Positions 23,401 to 35,711 are shown, counted from the first letter of the stretch. The stretch: 64,000 nucleotides of DNA from Hyparrhenia diplandra (GCA_015847255.1 JADLZK010008593.1:352779-416778); one strand, 5' to 3'. Translations and numbers: made by a program. Notes: generated by a model not told the origin, from the sequence alone.

Positions 23401-24929
23401 AATTCAAAGCAGGTTCCCTATTTTTGCCTGCCAGCAAACGACTTGGTAGATGTTATTGCACCATCATGCTATAGGTATTCTCTATTCAGTATACGAATGA
23501 GTTGTCATTATCTTTTCCAAAATTTTTAATTGGCCGTTTACAGGTGAGCTAATGATTTGCTTATACCAACTGCAGTTGCTTTGACTACACAAATGGCTTG
23601 GCGGTATGGTTTCCATCGTTTTGAATTGAAATGGGGTCTCTTGTTTTGAATAGAAACTCTCTTTCTGAGAATCATCTGGTTTTTGTATAGAAGTTGTTAT
23701 TCCTTTTGCTCATCTACAGAAATGGAAATTGTTGGATCACGTATCACGTATCATTGAGAAAAGCTAGAATACCTGAAACACTAGACAGGATCACCATATA
23801 TTGCATGATGCAGACTGCATTGTTGTTATTATTAGGCACTAGCATAACTGTTACTGAACTAATTCTCTAGGCCTTGAGTTACCTGGGTGCCTCTTCAATC
23901 TTCATGTTCAGATAGCACTTGTTGTGAGAAATTAGCTCTTTATTCTTTTACCTGTTACGTCTAATCAGCTGTTTTCCTCTCATGTTGCTATATATCTTCA
24001 GTCTGTTCTCTTGTAGCAGAGAAGCGACTCAGCCACTTATGTTGTTTGATCAAATCTCTGCAGGATTTGGTGGTGGGATATATGGGAGTACCAAAATATG
24101 CTGGGGTCTCCATGACACAGCATCCTCAGTACATTACAGTCAGGTAGAGCGGGTAGGATTGTATTGTACAATTATATTGTAAGCAGTAGCTGGTGAGCAT
24201 CGTTGGAACTGTATCCCTTCAGGAACGATCGTGGACGGGAGATGCTGAGCCTGGTAGATGGCCTTCTAGAGAGCACGCCTACAATTAGCAGTGTATGCAT
24301 GCATCCGCAGCTATAGAGCTGGCACAACTTTCTTCGGAGGCATGCAGTAGACCAGTAGTACTACGAGACTGACATGGGTGTTGTGCGTGTGTCTGTTTGT
24401 TTCAGGGCTCCAGGCAACCATTTGTTATGGAGACAGTGAAAGCCGACGATGCGGCCAAATTGGGTACTTCCCCTAATCATGCCTATGAAATAGTACTTTG
24501 CATTGGATAAAACTAGCAAGAATGGCCTGTTTGGCTTACATTCATGTAAATAATCGAATGGATCTACAGGGAAAGGCCCTTCGAAACCAGCTCCCAGATT
24601 TGTGGGCGACCTTCTGGCCTTCCTGCTGAACCTGGTTAGTTCTTGGTTGTCTGCAGAGGAGGGATGGCATGCGATTTTCAATGTTAACTGAGCGCGAAAA
24701 AAATAACCAGATTGTATTTTACGATGTGCTGTTTCAGGTTGGACCCAAGGGTCTGGAGTTCGCACGCTACTCTCTGGATTATCACACCATTCGGAATTAC
24801 CTGCATGTTAGGCGGGCTTGGGGAAAACAGAGAGCTGAGCAGCACATACCGGGGTATGCCAAGAAGATCGTGGAGGCCTATGACAAGGACGGACGGATCG
24901 AGGCAATGGTTACGCAGTCAAGTGACTGA
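20474..24929 (+). CDS. HCAR: 7-hydroxymethyl chlorophyll a reductase (HCAR), 17 exons, two frameshifts in exon 1
   Basis: HCAR is a ferredoxin-dependent iron-sulfur flavoprotein of plastids. It reduces 7-hydroxymethyl chlorophyll a to chlorophyll a, the second step of chlorophyll b to a conversion. Exons are 20474-20696, 20806-20890, 21380-21488, 21728-21812, 21910-21951, 22167-22245, 22678-22729, 22827-22889, 22980-23077, 23299-23334, 23413-23474, 23576-23603, 24064-24143, 24223-24292, 24406-24463, 24570-24634 and 24738-24929. All are in phase and join into a FrhB-type protein of 474 residues. The Ser-rich start looks like a transit peptide. Cluster cysteines are seen in CGLCDTYY, LLFCGVGCQVQ, GTNC and PSCYSCFDYT. 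Exon 1 has an extra G (run 20625-20628) and an extra C (run 20675-20678); without them the frame is continuous. Intron 4 has a GC donor (AAAG/GCACCC at 21813) instead of GT. Confidence 0.95.
21012..21256. mobile_element. Stowaway-like MITE in HCAR intron 2
   Basis: A roughly 245-bp AT-rich element whose ends (CTCCCTCCATCCAGAATTAT and ATAATTTGGCATGGAAGGA) are inverted copies. It sits entirely inside the intron between exons 2 and 3, so it should not affect the protein. An internal run of AAAT units lies near 21138-21160. Confidence 0.65.
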
Positions 24930-26615
24930 CTCACCATTCACACTCTACTAGCTAGTTGTATTATTTGCATTGCAAGAATGTAGCAGCATGTTTAGTGGTG
25001 ATGTATGCAGTAGAATGTATAGGCTGCTTGGCAGCAGCTCTGATCTGTACATCCAATACACAAGATGGTAGCAGATCTAGAACCTCCGTTGTGTGTGCTT
25101 GATGTTGAAATATATAATCCTTTGAGCAAGAGGCTTTTGGTACCAGTTAGAAGCATTGAATGGCCCATGGGGGGTTGAATTAGGATTCAAAAATTACAGT
25201 GACAAACATTGACCTAAGAGAATATCTGACCAAACTTCCATGGCTAGTCTTTAGAACAAGGCCAATAAGCTTGGCTAAAAGCCAAGTCCATGTCATCTTG
25301 AGACAATATAAGAGGCAAGTGATACAATAGGCTGTTTGTTAGCGTGGTTGACAATTACTCATGTATTTAAGTCACTGCAGTTCATCTAGACTTGAGGATC
25401 AACAAGTAAACACATCTATGTAGTTTACTTGTGTTGCATGGACATGTTCACACAGGTTGCCAATTGAAGCACCAAGTAATAACAAATTCACCATGCAATA
25501 CTAGTAACGAGAGGATCTCCCAACTTTTCACTAATCCATCTGACATAAAAAAAAAAAAAAAAGATGCAAATATGTGCGTTGCAGTAGGTACTTGCTAGCT
25601 ATTCGCTTGGGTCGAGTCGATGTATCTTTCTCGATTGGTCGAGCAGAGGATTCATCAGCGCCGCCACCACAGCCGCGAGGCCACCAAGCAGCTGGTGGCA
25701 CGGCCGGCGGCAAGACCGGCGCCCCGCTTCACCAAGCAGGCTGTGGATGTGTCGAGCCCGGGCCGCGTGGCCTTCATGGAAAGCCGGCGGCGCCCGGCTT
25801 TCATGGAAGCCGGCGGCAGATCCTTCGAACAGGTTGGGGAGAGACCTTAAATCATCCCGTAAGAAGTCGCCGTCGGCTTCAGAAGAGCAGGATTTGCGCG
25901 CGGCGGAGGGGATTTGGCGCGCTTCATGGAGATGGGAAGGGGGAAATTGCTACGAGAGGAGCGATGCAAGACGGGATCGAAAGGCCCACAACCTGTGTCA
26001 AAGAATCGACTAGCTCGGCGCTAAATCGCGCCGCCGCATGGATACCGCCGCCGCCGCCCGGGCGCTAGGTGCGTCGCCGAGTTGTTGGTCCCCTCGTTTT
26101 TATCTGGCTGAGTTGGGCTTGGCTATAAGCCAAGTGACGTGGTCTTATTGTACATGCTCTTACAACTAACAAGGCACGATAAATTAAGTCCTCATGGCCA
26201 ATGTTCTTGACAAGATCCATACTAGTGATAGAGTCCTTAATCTTGTAAGAGCATCTCCAAGAGTTTACTAAACCGGGTTTGGTGTCCTTGTTTTCTTTTA
26301 TAAAATGGAAAAACCCTTGCCTCCAAAAACTTGGCAAGTTACCAAATAGCGGCCTTTGACGTGCAAAAATGTGTGGTGGCCTCAACTTCGCACCCCTCCT
26401 CGTCGCTGCGGTATTTCTCCTTCCCACGCGTGCCAAGGGAGGATCTGCCTCGCCACAATATAAACCTATCTACTAGAGAGCCCACTAGCATTAGAAGCAT
26501 CCTATATCATCACTCAAAAACTTCAAGTGCACAAGGAAAAAGGTAAAGAAATAACAAAAAGAGTTAAATGCAAGAAGTGCCAGAGGACAAAAGACAACCG
26601 AATCCCCCCAGTATC
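24930..26615. other. Intergenic, no recognisable gene
   Basis: Contains an A17-type run at about 25547-25562 followed by a GC-rich stretch (about 25640-26070) with open frames that match nothing I know. A TTGGCTATAAGCCAA palindrome near 26117 resembles ends of grass non-autonomous DNA elements. A related TTGGCTAAAAGCCAA lies near 25272, so the intervening 0.85 kb may be one element. Confidence 0.4.
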
Positions 26616-26619
26616 GAGG

Positions 26620-27169
26620 TGTTGGTGAAAGCATATAGGCCCCTAGTTGTGTTTCGGTGATTAATGACTATACAAAATTGTTGTGACTAACATGTGTTTT
26701 GTAGAGTCTTTTTAAGTTAGGTTGTGATAACGGTGATTGTTTGGGCAATCAAGATGGTTTTTGTGCTCCTAGTGACGGAATGATTCAGTGCCCCAATTTC
26801 TATAGCAGGTTGGCTACAACGGCTAATTGGCTAGTTGGGGATCGAGGGGGAGCTATACCCTTATATAGGGGCAGCAACAAGAACTTGTGGGGAGTGCTAA
26901 CTCTCCGATGCCTTGGGAAAATATCACTGTGTTCCTAACCCTCTCTGTACTTTGAACATTAACATTTTGAGAAATTACATTTAGTTTTTACATTACTAGA
27001 ATTACCATTCTAGTGTAGGGTTGGAACCTAGGGTACAAAACTTTTGTGCGTAGCATAGAAACATATTCTAGACACAAGGGGTGAAATGAGCTAAGCAGTA
27101 GGTTTTAATTGTTTCGTAAAATTAGATTACTCCAATTCATCCCGCCTCTTGGATATCTTGATCCTTTCA
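26620..27169 (+). mobile_element. LTR retrotransposon remnant (single short LTR)
   Basis: The segment starts TGTTGGTGAAAGCATATAGG and ends in CTTGATCCTTTCA. It carries the phrases of grass LTRs: GGTGATTAATGAC near the start and ATTCATCCCGCCTCTTGG near the end. It is 550 bp with no internal gag or pol next to it, so it is a solo or internally deleted LTR. I could not find a convincing 5-bp target duplication. Confidence 0.6.
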
Positions 27170-27354
27170 GTTAGGGCACACCACTCGTCCACATTAAAAG
27201 CATTCTCTAAGGGTTAAGCTCCCTTGAGTCACCAAGGCTCAAGATCCACTAGAAATATTCATCCTCCCTTGACTTCAAAGCATGGCAGACATTAGAAATA
27301 AAACGCAGCACCAATCAATAAAGACTTGAGTCGCACTACTAGATCATTTGATTT

Positions 27355-28103
27355 CACCGGCGGATCTACGTTGCGGCGAGCTGGGGCAGCTGCCCCAGCT
27401 AAAGTCCATATAGCGTTGTCAAAAAAAATAGCTAGACCAGTAAGAAAGTTCCTACTCTGCCGTCATCCCTGTTGTTGCATGTAAAGTGCACTAGCAAGGA
27501 AGTCCACAGCGTTGCCTAAAAAAATAGCTAGACTAGCGCAAAGTTCCTACTCTACCGCCATCCTGTTGTTGCATGTAAACTGCACTAGCAAGGACACATG
27601 TGAGCCGCGGCGTTCAAATGAAAAACAAGGCAGGTCCAATGGAGGAGGAGGAGGAGGATGGGATTGTGCCAGGCAGCGCAGCTGGCGGGACCTCATGGAG
27701 GAGGAGGATGGGATTGTGATGACGCCGCCCCTACTTGGGCTGGCCATGGCACGCGCGCCGGGGCTCGTGTTGGCCACAGAATCTGAGCGGCCGCGGCTCG
27801 GGCAGATTCAAGGCCGGTGACAGGGTGGCTCCGGTGGGTGTTGTCGGAGGGAGGGGGACGGAGTGGCAAGTTAGTGCTCATGATCAGCCCCATTGGCGAA
27901 AGCAAGAAGACACAAAAAATGGTAGCATGTGTCTATTGATTACTGCTAAATTTGAGGTAATATCTCAACTTCGCATTAAAATTGTGTGATTGTAATGTAT
28001 GGATGCATTAATGTGATGTGAGTTATAATGTTCTTGATTTTAGTTTAGTCGGGTCGTTAGAAGTTCGCCCCAACTGGTTTTTTTTTTTTTGGCTACGCCA
28101 CTG
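27355..28103. mobile_element. Non-autonomous hAT-like element with 8-bp target duplication
   Basis: A 749-bp insertion flanked by a perfect TTTGATTT at 27347-27354 and 28104-28111. The ends, CACCGGCGGATCTACG and (inverted) CAGTGGCGTAGCC, resemble the CAGTGGCGGAGCC type of hAT termini. Inside, a unit of about 93 bp is tandemly duplicated (about 27412-27505 and 27505-27595, landmark AAGTTCCTACTCT). A short GGAGGAGGA repeat follows. No transposase is encoded. Confidence 0.72.
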
Positions 28104-28111
28104 TTTGATTT

Positions 28112-30270
28112 GTTTTATCTACCTAACTCTACCGCCAATAATGGCTACAAGATATAAATGTTAGTCACAATAACACAATTGTTATTAACCACCAAAACTT
28201 ACCACTTACCTTTGGAGTGGGGATCGATCTAGATAAACTATTAAACTTACAATTTCAAGCACTTGATTTTCAGACTATATATATCTAACTTAAGATTTAT
28301 GGCTTTGATTAGACATAACCTTGTGCTAACAAACAAAAACAAGTATTATGATGGATCTACCACTATAATTTTTTATTGCACTATTTTCATTAAAAATCTC
28401 ACCTAAAAAGTGACTATAACTCATGTGTAAAAGAACAGTAGTTTTAACATAAATTAGTTATAACTAATATATGTATATTGGAAAACCATATGTTGGGGAT
28501 ATAAAACATTTGACATTTCCTTACCATATATACTTTTACTATCATAGAGCACAAATCTTAATATTAATCTAATAGCTCGAAATTTATGAGTTGGTCCCTC
28601 TGAAACACATAGCTGAAACTTTAGTTTTCTTTTGACAAGAGATGTCAACTGTTAAAGTGATTGTCTATTCATTGGTCAATGTTTGTGTGTACATATACAT
28701 TACACACGCATGCTGTGCATGCGGATGGTCCTGTGGACGATCCACGATGGGCGCGCTACGTCTGCGAGGACTATAAGCCAAGCCAGCTACTATAATCACA
28801 TTGTCTAACATCAACAAGACCATTGAATACTACAAACGACGGACAACATATGTCTCTTAGCAGAGGCGGGCAGATTTAGTTGTCTGACTTTGTTCATGCT
28901 CACTTAGCGGAGGTGGTCACAAATATGTCTCTTAAAATCTATTAACGGGCCTTAGAAAATGGAGGCCATTTCCCGCTTTTGTAAATATACCGAGGCCCAA
29001 CCGAAGCCCATACCATACCACCTATCGGGCCTATATAAATAGTAGGAGTTAGGATTCCATATTTATCTCTCTCAGCTCCTTCCTCCGCCACACCCGCGGC
29101 GCCCTCCTTTTCCCCCAGCGCCACTCCTTTCTCCCCACAAGACGGCGCCCCTTCCTCTACCCCGTGCACGACGGCCCCACCCAATTCAGTGCCCCACATC
29201 CACTAAGCACGGCGGCAAGACCCCTCCTCTAACCCGAGAAAGTTGTGGTGGCGGCACCACTCCTCCAACCCCAAGCGGGTTCTAGCGGTGGCGCCACTCC
29301 ATCGAGCATGGCGGTGTCGCTCCACCACCCAAAGATCTGGCTTGATGGCATCCCTTCCCCACCCCTCGACGGTGGATCCGGTGAGTGGTGCTTCTTCCAT
29401 TTCCCACCCCTCGATGGTGACAAATCTTATTCTCAGAACCGTCTATTTTCTTTGTGGGGACGACTAGGGAGGGGTTGGCTCCGTCCCTCGTTTTGGGTTG
29501 GCTTCGTCCCTAGCTACGTGTTTGGTTTGGAAGGACGGGTTCAACTTTTTTTGTTTGGTTGGAGGGAGTAGAAACTGGGGATGGAGGACCTTTTCACGGC
29601 GTTGCTACAATAACCGTTGGGATCCACATGTCAGTTGTCTCCCCTTATCTTCTTCCTCAACTCGTCTCCGGCCGGATCCATCCCCCGCCACCCTAGCCTC
29701 CCGCCCTCCACCCGACGGCCCCGCCCTCCTTCGTCCGGGAACCCACGCGCGGCTTGAGTGCCCGACGGAGGCGGCCCGCCGCCCGCTGCGCCCGGCGATC
29801 GGCGACCCGCGCCGCGAGGCACCGGCCTTGCACCCCGGGCTAAGCATGCACACAACCCCACACACACTTTCTTTGTGCTGCGCATCACGCGCTGCGGGTG
29901 ACGGGCGCCCCACGCGTTGCTATAGTAACCGGGGTTGGCTCCGTCCGCCAGATTTTGACGGATGGATCCAACCCGCATCTACCATGGGTTGGCTCCGTCT
30001 CCTTTCGCTCCCCATCCAAACATCGTAAAAAGGGGTTCAACCCATCCGGGTTGGACTCGACCCTCCAACTAAAAAGACGGTAAGGGGTGGAGGCTTTGTG
30101 TTGGGCTCGACCCGTTCTCCAACGGTAGCGGGTGCTCGATCCGTGAGTGGTTAAGGTGGAGACGTGTGATGGCCTCAGTGGGCTTGGCAACCAGATTCGG
30201 TGATGGTAGTGTCATGTGTCCCCGCTCCTATGTGAGGCACGACGAGTGAAGGTGGGACCAAATCCGGCTA
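28112..30270. other. Repeat-like intergenic DNA, no gene supported
   Basis: Scattered open frames of 60-180 residues are GC-driven and match nothing. GGTTGGCTCCGTCC recurs at about 29473, 29931 and 29989, close to TTTGGTTGGA-type motifs, suggesting nested non-autonomous DNA elements. The phrases GCGGAGGTGGTCAC and AACGGGCCTTAG near 28907-28955 resemble subterminal repeats of the array that starts at about 30270. Confidence 0.4.
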
Positions 30271-31000
30271 GTGGGCGGGAACGGACTCACCGATGGTTTT
30301 GGGGAATGGGCTCATGTTTTTTTTATTTTTTTATCGATTAACTATGGTAGGTGTTCGCCTCCATTAATAGGTTAATCTAGGTAGGCAAAGTAGCCGCCTC
30401 CATAGGTCTACATTAATAGAGACCTTTAGACTAAGGTGGTTGCAGTGCTTGCCTCCGTTAATGGATTCGCTCACCTCTAGTAAGTTTTTTTGTAGCAAAG
30501 GTGTCAAGAAAACCTTCCACCTTAGCAAAATTTCATAAAGCAACACACATTTGGTCAAAATAGCGGGTGTGTCCCACACACAAACCTTTAAAGAAGTGCA
30601 AATGGTAGAATCGATGCATTGGCACCGGCTTCGTGGTGGATGTCGTGTGTCTACAAGACTCCCCCTCCGTGTGAAGGCTCTTTGCGCTGACCACCATCCT
30701 TAACCGAGATCCGAGCTAGAGGATATCTTGCCGCAATAGATATGTAATATTGTTCTCCTAGATGGTAAAGACATATTGTTCTATGAGAACAATGGTACAT
30801 ACACATTTGTAAATGTGTGTAACAATGGTGGTGCGTACAAAAGTTACACACATTTGTAAATGTTACACGTTTAAATGGTACACACATACTGTTCACAACA
30901 ACATTAGCAGTTCGTCCAGCAACTGCAGGTCCACCACCGACGTTAAGGTACGCACCACTAGAATAGCAAAGAACGACAAAGGTGTTTAGGTCTATCTAGT
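30270..31000 (+). repeat. Tandem repeat block, copy A (most degraded)
   Basis: Begins near GTGGGCGGGAACGGACTCACC, then TTATCGATTAAC and the TTCCACCTTAGCAAAATTTCA landmark. It ends in the GTTCACAACAACATTAGCAG region that also closes copy B. Compared with copies B and C, the DREB-like fragment is missing. Confidence 0.65.
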
Positions 31001-32465
31001 GGGCGGGAACAAGCTCACCGATGCTCTCTAGAACAGGATTGCTTGTGAGTTTGTGTCTTTTTTTGTTTGTTTTTTTATCGATTAACCAAGGCAGACGTTC
31101 TAAAGGCGCCCATATCTATTAATAGATTAACCGAGGTGGGCAAAGTAACTTTGATTGCCTCGAGTAAGATTTCTATAGTAGTGAACAGACAAAACCTTCC
31201 ACCTTGGCAAAATTTCATATAGTAACACACATCGAGTCAAAACAGAGAGTGTGTGTGTGTGTCACACACAAAACACGTTTAAGAAGTGGAAATGGTAGAA
31301 TCAATGCATCAAACGTGGCTTCTCCACAAAAACATATTGGCCCACCTACTATAGCTAAAACGGTAGTGAAATTACAGATGGGAACCAATAATTGTTGAAA
31401 AATAATGAAAGTATGGATGTCTCGCTAAGGTATTAAGTTGTCTCAAGTAAGCAATTTATATATCTGTCTATGGGAGGGGAAAATTGAATATTGTCATTGT
31501 TCTTTGGGTGGCTTAATTGTTGTTCACCACAAGCATGATGTCTTTTCCCCCTATGTGTGAAGTCTCTTTGCGTTGACCACCATCATCCGCAACCAAAGTT
31601 TGAGTTACATAATGGCATGACAGACGGCACGCACCAAAGACACCACAATCTAGCTAGAGGATATGCTATATAGCGGGGCTGCCACAATGACGACACCACG
31701 ACCATTACCACCACGATGGAGATGTAGCGTCATCGCCAGATGATCCACGCAGCCGGGCGGTGGCATGTCCGCACTAGGAGTCCGACGACTTCGAGGACTT
31801 CATGACACTCCTACCCCAACTCTAGTCAATGATCCATGAATCGGGCGGTGGCGTGGCTCGCACCAGAGCAGAGCGATTTCGAGGACTTCATGACACGCCT
31901 ACCCCAACACTAGCCGATGATCCGCGGAGTTTGGCGGTGGCGCGCGCCCGCACTAGGAGCCCGACGACTTTGAGGACTTCATGACACGCCTACCCTAACT
32001 CTAGCCAATAATATATTATACATTTGTAGTGCTATTTAACTAATGCCTTGTTTTCTTGAACTTATCGGTTATGGTACACAATGTTTTTCTCTTACAATAA
32101 TATATTATACATTTGTAGTCTTGTTTAACTAATGGCCTTGTTTTCTTGAACATATTAGTTATGGTACACAATGTTTTTCTCTCACAATAAATCAACATCA
32201 TCCGACATAAAGAAAGGCAGACTAAATGTGTTACACACATTTACAAAGCAATAAATGAAGGAAAAATAAATGTTACACACATTTGTAAATATTACACACA
32301 TATTGTTCACAACAAACCGTACCAGGCCCGTCCAACACCGCAGTCCACCAAAGAAGATCAATGTACACACCACCGTAATAGCAAAATAATGCGACAAAGG
32401 CAAGTCTAGATCTTGTTAGTGGGTGGGAATGGGCTTGCCGACGGGATTGCTTGTGGGCTCGTGGT
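31001..32465 (+). repeat. Tandem repeat block, copy B (contains DREB-like fragments)
   Basis: Shares the order of landmarks with copies A and C: TTATCGATTAACC, CCTTCCACCTTGGCAAAATT, AGCTAAAACGGTAGTG, GTCTCTTTGCGTTGACCA, the DREB-like fragment, AATAATATATTATACAT. The CTTATCGGTTATGGTACACA segment is itself duplicated (about 32033 and 32120). Its end was split from copy C by the LTR at 32466. Confidence 0.75.
31688..32007 (+). pseudogene. Three tandem fragments of a DREB-type gene 3' coding region
   Basis: Starting with a CACCATGGAG-like segment (ACCACGATGGAGATG, 31709), the sequence follows the DREB gene at 37634. Three units of about 90 bp (31738-31826, 31827-31915, 31916-32007) each contain a version of GACTTCGAGGACTTCATGAC, which encodes DFEDFMT. 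The frame is interrupted by stops (TAG after the first ATGGAGATG) and indels, so it codes for nothing now. Confidence 0.8.
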
Positions 32466-34680
32466 TGAAAATGCATCTAGACCATTAGTGGTTTTGGTGA
32501 ATTGAATGACAACATAATTAAAGGTCTAATGAGTTTGCTAAGTGTTGAACAGAAATTGAGTCTATTGCATATACTTATGGATTGTGTATCAACAAGTATA
32601 TTCAAGGTTCAATAAGTAGGCAAACTTGATGGCATTCCACATAATGCTGAAATGGAAGCCAAAGTGTGTATTGTTGTATTGGAAGATTATGCAAACAATC
32701 TAGTTCAAGCAAAATACAAAAATGCAAATGGAATCAATGAAATGGCTTCTATGTTATGGGATATCATAGTATTATGAGAAAGCAAGCATATTTGGTAATG
32801 GCAAATGAGACATGAATTGATGACTTTGGATTGTTCTCTATAATGGCTTGCTTTGCATGAACAAGAAGAGTTGGACTATGGACTAGTTTCGATCAAGGAT
32901 TGAAGAATGAATGAAGAGTGTATAAGTGAAGAAATACCAAGCAAAGATGAAATGACAAAGGAGACAATGCATAGTGAATATGAAATGTTCTCTATATAAG
33001 TTTGCTTATATGGATAAAGATTTGGAATATCACATTGCATTAATATGATCAAGATAGAAGTATGAAGATGGAGATTGAAGTGAGTATTAGGATTTTTAAG
33101 TCAAAATAAAGAGGATATAAGGAATCGTAAATTGGCTTGACAATATTGATGTTGATCCTTATATGTCTCTATGTGAGTCAAACCAAAGCTCGATTGATTT
33201 CAACATTCATATCTAGAAGATATTCAAGCAAGGATCACAATATTGAAGAAATGGTTCTAAATGTATGCTTGATATGATGTGACTTGAGTATGGCTTGATA
33301 AGGTGAAGATAGCGAGGAAAGGGCTTTAAGGTACTAAGCGAAGGTGAAGGGCAAGCGACGGCTTGGGACCGAGGTACCATGGCTAAGGTGAAGAAGAGAG
33401 TACTTGCATTGAGTCGAGAAACTAATCAAGCTATGATGAGTCATATTGTGTTGAGAATCAAATCATTAGTGGAAGTGACTTGAAACCATGAAGGTGAACT
33501 CACATGTATGGAAGTGGTTCAAGTCACATTCCCAAGATATATTTTCTTAAAGAGATGATACAAAGATGACCGAGGATGTTATCTATATGAAGGAGCCCCC
33601 AATTGCAAATGATGATGGCTCTATGCTCAAAGAAGGTCTACATTCTTTTATGTTTTGAAATTGAGTTTAGGGAAAGCCGTATTACAAAGGGGGATACAAT
33701 GCACAAGCTTTTATGTGCAACCAAGTGCTCAATCTTTCACCAATACATCCTCATACCTCAACCAAGACAGCTAGCTCAACACCTTTTCATCTTTGCTATT
33801 TTGGCAAGTGCGATAGTGCCGTACTTCATGAGCGGTAGTGCCGCTAAGCGGCAAAGGTCGCCGCTGAGGCAAATGCCACACTGAATCCGACCGTTGGGAC
33901 CCGAGGGTGTATTTAATATCTCCCTCATCCCCTCCAGGTGCCACCAGAGCTGCTCTCTCTCCCTCACTCACCATTGGAGCCCCTCAAGCTTCTCCCTTCG
34001 ATTCCTCTCTAATCCCTTGATAGATTGAGACTACAAACCGCAATAGAGAGCACTCCAACATGTTCTTCATCTCCTAGAGCACTTGGTTCGCATTCAAGCC
34101 GGCGGATTGTGTTTGTTTCTCTTGGAGCTTTGCTCCTAGTCGGCTAGGCGTTGCCCGGAAGCTTCCAACTTGTTGTGGCCGCTCGGGGACGTTTGTTATC
34201 ACCCTCTACTTCTATTGGAAACAATCCTCATCTCAAGAGACTTGCTCTCTTGACTTGAGAATGAGGATAAGGCAAGCCTTGGTGGCGAGCCCAAGACTTT
34301 TGTGGCTTCCTCAACAACGTGGACTTAGGCCATCCTTGGTGGCGACGCCGAACCATGGGAAAAATTGTTGTATCACTTGTGCTTCATTTACATTCTTGCA
34401 TTCCATATTTGTATTTATGGTGATTCTAGGGTTTGGTCCTGATCTACTCGCTCGTGCGCTTCCGCCAACTTCCAAGTGGTGAAATAGGCTCTACTCTACA
34501 CCAAGAGCTTCAGTAAATTACTCAATCTGTTTTCCGCGTTATTTTGCAGGTGTAGCAGTCTTGTCGCTGGGCCATGAGCGGCAAGTATCAGCTGTGGAAT
34601 TTAACTTCCGTTTGAGCTGAAATTTTGTAGGCCTATTCACCCCCCCTCTAGGCCTCCTAGGTGACATCAAGGTCCTTACA
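32466..34680 (+). mobile_element. Solo LTR, 2.2 kb, inserted in the repeat array
   Basis: Starts TGAAAATGCATCTAGACC and ends GGTCCTTACA, with the grass LTR phrase ATTCACCCCCCCTCTAGGC close to the 3' end. The flanks are GTGGT (32461-32465) and GTGTT (34681-34685), an imperfect 5-bp target duplication. The left flank continues in the right flank exactly as the uninterrupted copy at about 31040-31070 does, so the empty site is visible. No gag, pol or second LTR is present. Confidence 0.72.
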
Positions 34681-35690
34681 GTGTTTTTTTTTGTCTTTTT
34701 ATCGATTAACCTATGTAGGTGTACTAAGGCTCCGATCTCTATTAATAAATTAACCGAGGTGGGCAAAATTATCGTCTCTTTAGCTAGGAAAAAACCTTCC
34801 ACCTTGGAAAAATTTCATATAGCAACACACGTAGATTCAAAAACAGAGGGTGTGTGTCCCACACACAACATGTTTAAGAAGTGGGAAATGGCAGAATCAA
34901 TGCATCTGACGTGGCTTCTCCGCAGAAAACATATTGGCACACTATTATAGCTAAAACGGTAGTGCCTCACCTATTGTAGCTAAAACGGTAGTGCAACTGC
35001 AGATGGGAACCAACAATTATTGAAAAATAATGGAAGTGTGGATGTCTCTGTTAAGGTATTAAGTTGTTTCAGTAAGAAATTTATATATCTGTCTATGGAA
35101 GGGGAAAATTGAATACTGTCATTGTATTTTGGGTGGTTTAATCGTTGTTTGCTGCAAGCATGATAGCTTTTTTTCCCCTCCTCTATGTGAAGTCTCTTTG
35201 CGTTGACCAACATCGTCCGCAACCAATTAGGGTTTGATGAGTTAACATGATGGCATAGACATGTATAGTGGTATTACCGCACGCACTAGCGCACCGCAAT
35301 CTAGCTAGAGAATATGTTGTATAGCAGGGCCACACGTCATCGACACAATGACCATCATCACCACGGTGGAGATGCAGCGACAACATCAGCAGGTGATCCG
35401 CGAGCTGGCGGCGGCGCGTATGCACCAGGAGACAGACGATTTCGAGGACTTCATGACACGACTACCCTAAGTTCGGCCAATAATATATACATCATACATC
35501 TGTAGTATTGTTGGTCGCGGCCTTGTTCAATTGAGCTTATCGCCTACGACTTATCGGTTATGGTGCGATGTTTTTTCTCTCACAACAAATCTGCGATCGC
35601 CCTTTACATATACACACATTTTGTAAATGTTATACACACATTCCTTCGCAAAAAGAAGAAATGTTACACACATTTACACACATTCGTATT
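34681..35690 (+). repeat. Tandem repeat block, copy C (contains a DREB-like fragment)
   Basis: Nearly collinear with copy B over 31050-32100, including CCTTCCACCTTGGAAAAATT, AGCTAAAACGGTAGTGC (doubled here, about 34950 and 34979) and AATTTATATATCTGTCTATGG. It ends in a short run of ATT repeats at about 35690-35711. Confidence 0.78.
35331..35472 (+). pseudogene. DREB-type gene fragment, best preserved copy
   Basis: Aligns with 38458-38596 of the DREB gene. GAGATGCAGCGACAACATCA corresponds to GAGCTGCAGCGACAACATCA, and the reading [20 protein letters not shown] then [11 protein letters not shown] is kept, followed by TAA instead of the gene's further 50 residues. It has no AP2 domain and no start context of its own. 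Confidence 0.85.
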
Positions 35691-35711
35691 AATTATTATT
35701 ATTATTATTAT

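Noticed and set aside
25574..26068. 164-codon open frame in the 25 kb intergenic region
   Set aside because: It matches no family I know, overlaps other open frames of similar length, and lies in a probable non-autonomous element.
29200..30200. Cluster of open frames of 60-180 codons
   Set aside because: They overlap in several frames on both strands in GC-rich repeat-like sequence; no conserved motif or plausible splice structure.
31158..31175. TTTCTATAGTAGTG as a CACTA transposon terminus
   Set aside because: It reads as CACTACTATAGAAA on the other strand, but I found no matching opposite end with a 3-bp duplication; CACTACTAGATC at 27335 does not pair convincingly.
31688..32007. CRISPR-like array (three evenly spaced 90-bp units)
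   Set aside because: The units are wholly repeated with no unique spacers and derive from a DREB coding sequence in a plant genome.
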